In this document: in pieces, positions 32,641 through 52,443 of the stretch
Position numbering within the stretch: the stretch's first letter is position 1
Layout of the letters: each line of letters begins with the position of its first letter
Assembly (NCBI RefSeq): GCF_000003605.2
Contig: NW_003144288.1
Coordinates: 98,139-150,581 of the forward strand
DNA from: Saccoglossus kowalevskii
Taxonomy: Eukaryota; Hemichordata; Enteropneusta; Harrimaniidae
DNA: 52,443 nt
Direction: 5' to 3'
Notes under the pieces: model-generated
The model's input: only the letters and a program-made list of their open reading frames with translations
Told to the model about the DNA's origin: nothing
Databases searched by the model: none
Position numbers and translations under genes: made by a program

Positions 32641-33690
32641 ATCGCTTGATTTTAAAGCATTGTGTGAAATCAGTTGTACCTGTTGTAAAGTTTCTTTTTA
32701 ATACAAGTTTTTTTTTAAATATACAAAACTGTAAATCTTACTTTGACTTTTGAACACATTATCACAGATAACACCATAGTGAAATTTTTCAGAAATATAC
32801 TGTCTGCATGACATTAATATTAGTATAAAATTCAATACATTTATTTGATTGTGAATAAAATTGTATATTTCATATTCAATAATCATTGACTCAAGTACAA
32901 ATTTATTAGTCATTGACTTGATTGCAATGGAATTAGATCTCTGTATTCAGTCATTTATAAAACTACAATAAAATTGTATCGTCACATTTCTATAATCATG
33001 GAATAAGTGGAAATGAATTAGATAATTATCTTTATATTTAACAATCATTTACTCGATTACATTGGAATTGCATCGTCACATTTTGTAATCCGTGATTCTA
33101 GAAAATTAATTGAATATTTTTATATTCATTTCATAATTATATTGATAATTATTGTAATAGAATTGGATCTTTATATTTAACAGTCATTCACTTGATTGCC
33201 AATGAATTGGATATTTGAATAATCAAGAATCATAGACTTAATTGCTGTAACAACAAATACAATATTAAAATTTCAGAATTCCTACATTTCCATGGTCAGC
33301 AATACAGCTTTGTATTTATCTCATAATTGTGTCAAGCAACACCTCAGGTTCCATCACTCTCAAGTATTTTATATTTAATTTAGATCAACATTACTGAGTT
33401 AATTGTTATGTTCATATTATATTTAAATACTTCTGCATAAGGGTATGTATGTATGCAAGTGTATGTAGGCTGTGGAAATGTTATGTAATGTATCATATTT
33501 TTGGTGGGGTCAGGTGGGTGGTGGTGGTGATTCTGCTCACGCATTCAAGGCCATTTCATTTTGTACAAAGCTGTTAATGTTTTGATTCAATGTGACCAGC
33601 TGGCAGCGATATTCAACTTGACATCAGTTTTTCATGCCATCAAAATGGCATTCAAACTTGGTAATTGAATCAGACTTAGTAATGTAGCTC
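32641..33690. other. SBSPON 3' flank, AT-rich with degenerate repeats
   Basis: No gene seen. Between about 32880 and 33260 there are loose iterations of blocks such as AATCATTGACTTGATTGC and GGAATTGCATCGTCACATTT, spaced about 100-130 bp, suggesting an old degenerate tandem repeat. Confidence 0.45.
32854..32972 (+). promoter_or_regulatory. Candidate SBSPON polyadenylation signals
   Basis: AATAAA occurs at 32854-32859 and 32967-32972, about 0.9-1.0 kb after the stop codon and past the minisatellite. Weak evidence in AT-rich sequence. Confidence 0.25.
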
Positions 33691-34340
33691 ATGTTGTTTC
33701 ACAATGTAATTTAAAAATGGCCAACTAAAGCCCATTTTGTTTATTTTCTCTTACACACTTTTACAAATATAATTCAGACTTATTACAAAGACAAGACATA
33801 CTACATCTGCACAAAAAATGTGTTTTGATTTTTCCAAATTATCAATTACATCACATACCGGTAATCAACACAGTATGAATATCACATGATTTGATGTAAC
33901 AATATAATAATGGCCAACTGGTGGCCATCTTGTTTTTCAAGTGGACTTATTCTTTTTACTTATTGGTTGTCTAACTTTATAGTGTGCTTAAAGGCAAACT
34001 TGCATTGTGTATATAGTTGTATTACTAGTAAAGTTATAATAACTTTGAGTGATTTTATTTTCAGTATTAATTATGTGGATTCTATATTGCATATCTTTAT
34101 ATTAAAACCACAGAGTATTTCAATAGTTCATCTGAGAGTCGAACACAAGGGAACTAATAACTGGTGTGCCTGTCTGTGTAGAGTAGCTCAGTGTAATGTG
34201 CAGACACGATTAGTTTTGGAGCCATGACTGTGCATATTAAGTAGTTAATTTGCATATTGTTTCATTTCAGCCTGTGCAAGAAAAATTGCGATAACTTCAG
34301 AACAGTTTTTGATGAAATTTGCTGCATATTGGTGCTGAAC
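33691..34340. repeat. Family A end joined to family B
   Basis: Family A fragments (AATGGCCAACTGGTGGCCATCTTGTTTT near 33911, here only in part) are followed by a GAACACAAGGGAACTAATAA motif near 34140. That motif resembles the family A terminus CGAACGGGGACTAATAA seen at 38.2 and 45.76 kb. It is directly followed by family B blocks (GTGTGCCTGTCTGTG, GTGCAGACACGATTAG, TTAATTTGCATATTG). Confidence 0.5.
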
Positions 34341-35500
34341 GTCTGCTGACTGATGATACTAACCTCTAATGCCATCGCTTCTCATTTCCTAGATATTTTT
34401 CTATAAAATACCAAGGATTGCATATATTCTGTTATCACACAAAAGCTTTGCAGAGTTTAACTTTGATTATATCATTGCCAAAGCATATAAATGTATTGAT
34501 AAATGTGGGCCACATGTGGTTTACCACGTATTAATGTAACTGTTGCATATCGTAGCAACTTATTACGTGTCAGTTTACTGGTCCCCCAGTGAAATGCAGC
34601 ATCAGGATTCCCTGTAAAGATTGCATCAATCCATGAGGTCAAACACCTGGAGAGTAACCCTACCAGTTTTCTGCATTAATGCCTCCCCATAATCAGTTTA
34701 GCTGATTGATTGCCACACAGTACATGCCCTTACCACGTCTCATTAATTGTGCTACCTTCTATGTTCCTACTTATGAACAGCTTATAGACAGGTCATCCAG
34801 ATCTTGAGGTAATGGACAGTGATATAGAAACAAATTGTCTAAATCTGTAAAAACATCCCAGTTACTAAAATTAAACAGACACTGTCCAATAACTGTAAAT
34901 GTGAGACAGGTAATTAAATGAAATGGGCAGTCAGTTAAATGCAAAGGTGGGGACNNNNNNNNNNNNNNNNNNNNNNNNNNNNNNNNNNNNNNNNNNNNNN
35001 NNNNTGTGTGCACAGAGTCTTTAATGAAATGTGCACTATCTGTTAACTGCTACGGCGATACTTGAAACATGAACTGCCCATTTACATCAAATGTGGGGCA
35101 GAGACTTGAATGAAAATATAACTTGGTTCACTGCATGGATAGGGACAAAGATACTAGAACAAGACACCTTTAGATTACATTCAAAAGAGCTTCACCTTCT
35201 TTGCAGACCATTTTTCCTTCAGTTGCAATCAATATCAAATCTCAAGCCAGTCCATCAAAGATTCTTGCATGCCAAATTTGAAACAATTTTCAGAAGCAGT
35301 TTGAGAAAATATCAGTTTGGGCCCAAACTACAAAATATGATTTGACACAAAATGAACAACTCAGAGAGAACCAACCAACCAACAAACGAACCAAGGTATT
35401 TGTATACAAAACATCAAAGCACTTGGGTACAGGTTTTAAAAAAGTGATTGATGACATCAAAGCTGATAAAGCAAAAAATGCAACTAATATTACCACTGAC
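34341..35500. other. Intergenic, nothing recognised
   Basis: No splice-bounded exon or RNA gene seen. It includes the 50-N gap. An 80-codon minus frame crossing the gap is not credible. Confidence 0.45.
34955..35004. other. Assembly gap (50 N)
   Basis: Run of 50 N, probably a fixed-size gap placeholder, in intergenic sequence. Confidence 0.99.
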
Positions 35501-36592
35501 ATGTTGTTTTATTAATTTTCATAAACGTGGAATAATTCTACATTTTGTATACAAGGAATTACACAAATGATTTATGATATACCATAATAGACATATACTG
35601 CTGATAAATATACAGTGCATTTCAATCAACACCATGTTTTACTACTTTACCGCAAAGGTCGCCAAGAGCTATCTAACACCTCATTGATTCATAATAGTAT
35701 GCTATCACATGTTAAACTAACAAAAGCACATTCATACAATGAAATACTAAAATCTGAAAAAAACATGTCCATATGGTAGGTATGTTTTTTCTTTTACAAT
35801 GTCAAATATATTTTTTAGTAGTTAAATTGAAAACTGAAGAATACAATTTACGTGCTTAAATGCTGGTGGACTCCAATAAATTAATCTGGTGTTCTAAAAG
35901 ACAATGATCCCTTGCCAACAAGCGCATCCGCGTGTGCCTTGTACGTTCTTTGTTCATTGATAGAAACAAACGGACAGGAATTTGTCACTTTATACAGGAC
36001 CGAGAATATACTAAGAAATTATAAACACGCATATGCATGTACATTGTCCACTATGGCTGTAAGTGTGCCAAATCAATAAGCATTGTTGGCAAAAAAAAAG
36101 CATTATTTGCGTTGGTACAGCAACTAAATTGAACTAACGTGTGGGCAAATAGTGGATAGATACTTACCTCAGCACTATGTCAAGTAAAAAATGCAACTAA
36201 CACAAATGCCATGCAATTTTTCAAGTGAGTCTCGCTAAATGTCACTACTTATCTTTAATGAATGAAAAACTTGGCCAGAAAGAAGATAAAAGACTGAACA
36301 ATAAAAACAAATCACACCAATCTTACAAGCATTTAAACATTGATTTGGATAGAAATCAATCAACCACAAGTTTCATTCAATTTGTATTGCAAACATGCAG
36401 GACATAATTCTTACAGTTCATTACATAGCGACAAGTCTTATATTTGCACATCCGAGAAAACCAATATAAACACAAATAGTACGCGCTAAAATAGTGCCAC
36501 CCCCTACAAATAGAGACAGATCCCAGCAACCCGATCTTAACACGTATGACCAAATTTTCCTGTCCTTTTTCCTATTTAATAAACATTGTAGA
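35501..36592 (-). other. Probable CLTC 3' UTR and flank
   Basis: Sequence downstream of the clathrin stop codon on the minus strand. Candidate minus-strand poly(A) hexamers are ATTAAA near 36252 and AATAAA near 35507-35512; neither is decisive. No other gene recognised. Clathrin heavy chain transcripts in other animals commonly have long 3' UTRs. Confidence 0.4.

Positions 36593-52443
<15,851 letters not shown>

Overview
The window is animal nuclear DNA. It is AT-rich and intron-rich, with spliced genes, canonical GT-AG introns and many short dispersed and tandem repeats. Nothing looks bacterial, viral or organellar. Three genes are recognisable. All three proteins have vertebrate-like length and domain order, which with the repeat content suggests a marine invertebrate, perhaps a deuterostome such as a hemichordate or cephalochordate. 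The species is not determined by anything I can see. Two runs of N (135 and 50 bases) show it is a draft assembly.

Layout. (1) 1-11403, plus strand: the 3' end of MMAB (mitochondrial corrinoid adenosyltransferase). Two short coding exons sit in about 11 kb of repeat-filled intron: TTAA-flanked MITEs, elements with terminal hairpins, a 45-bp minisatellite and a tRNA-derived SINE. (2) 11404-22188: intergenic, dominated by a 35-bp array followed by a 4.3-kb array of 31-bp units; the last 4 kb is unique and CpG-rich. (3) 22189-31930, plus strand: a complete five-exon SBSPON-like gene (signal peptide, somatomedin B, thrombospondin type 1, C-terminal cysteine domain; 263 codons plus stop). A long foldback repeat lies just before exon 2, and a minisatellite starts directly after the stop codon. 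(4) 31931-36592: intergenic between convergent genes, including the probable clathrin 3' UTR. (5) 36593-52443, minus strand: the last 20 coding exons of clathrin heavy chain (CLTC), about 1,225 residues from the linker/ankle to the C-terminus. The 5' part, with the beta-propeller, lies beyond the window.

The three genes are not functionally linked. MMAB makes adenosylcobalamin, the SBSPON product is a secreted matrix-type protein, and CLTC forms the clathrin triskelion. The most unusual content is non-coding. Several repeat families share one terminal-hairpin architecture. TTAA-type MITEs occur in adjacent pairs. One 311-bp insertion in a CLTC intron has both terminal inverted repeats and an unusually long flanking direct repeat. 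A CpG-rich block centred on SBSPON contrasts with the CpG-poor MMAB and CLTC bodies. One apparent single-base frameshift lies in the outermost CLTC exon.
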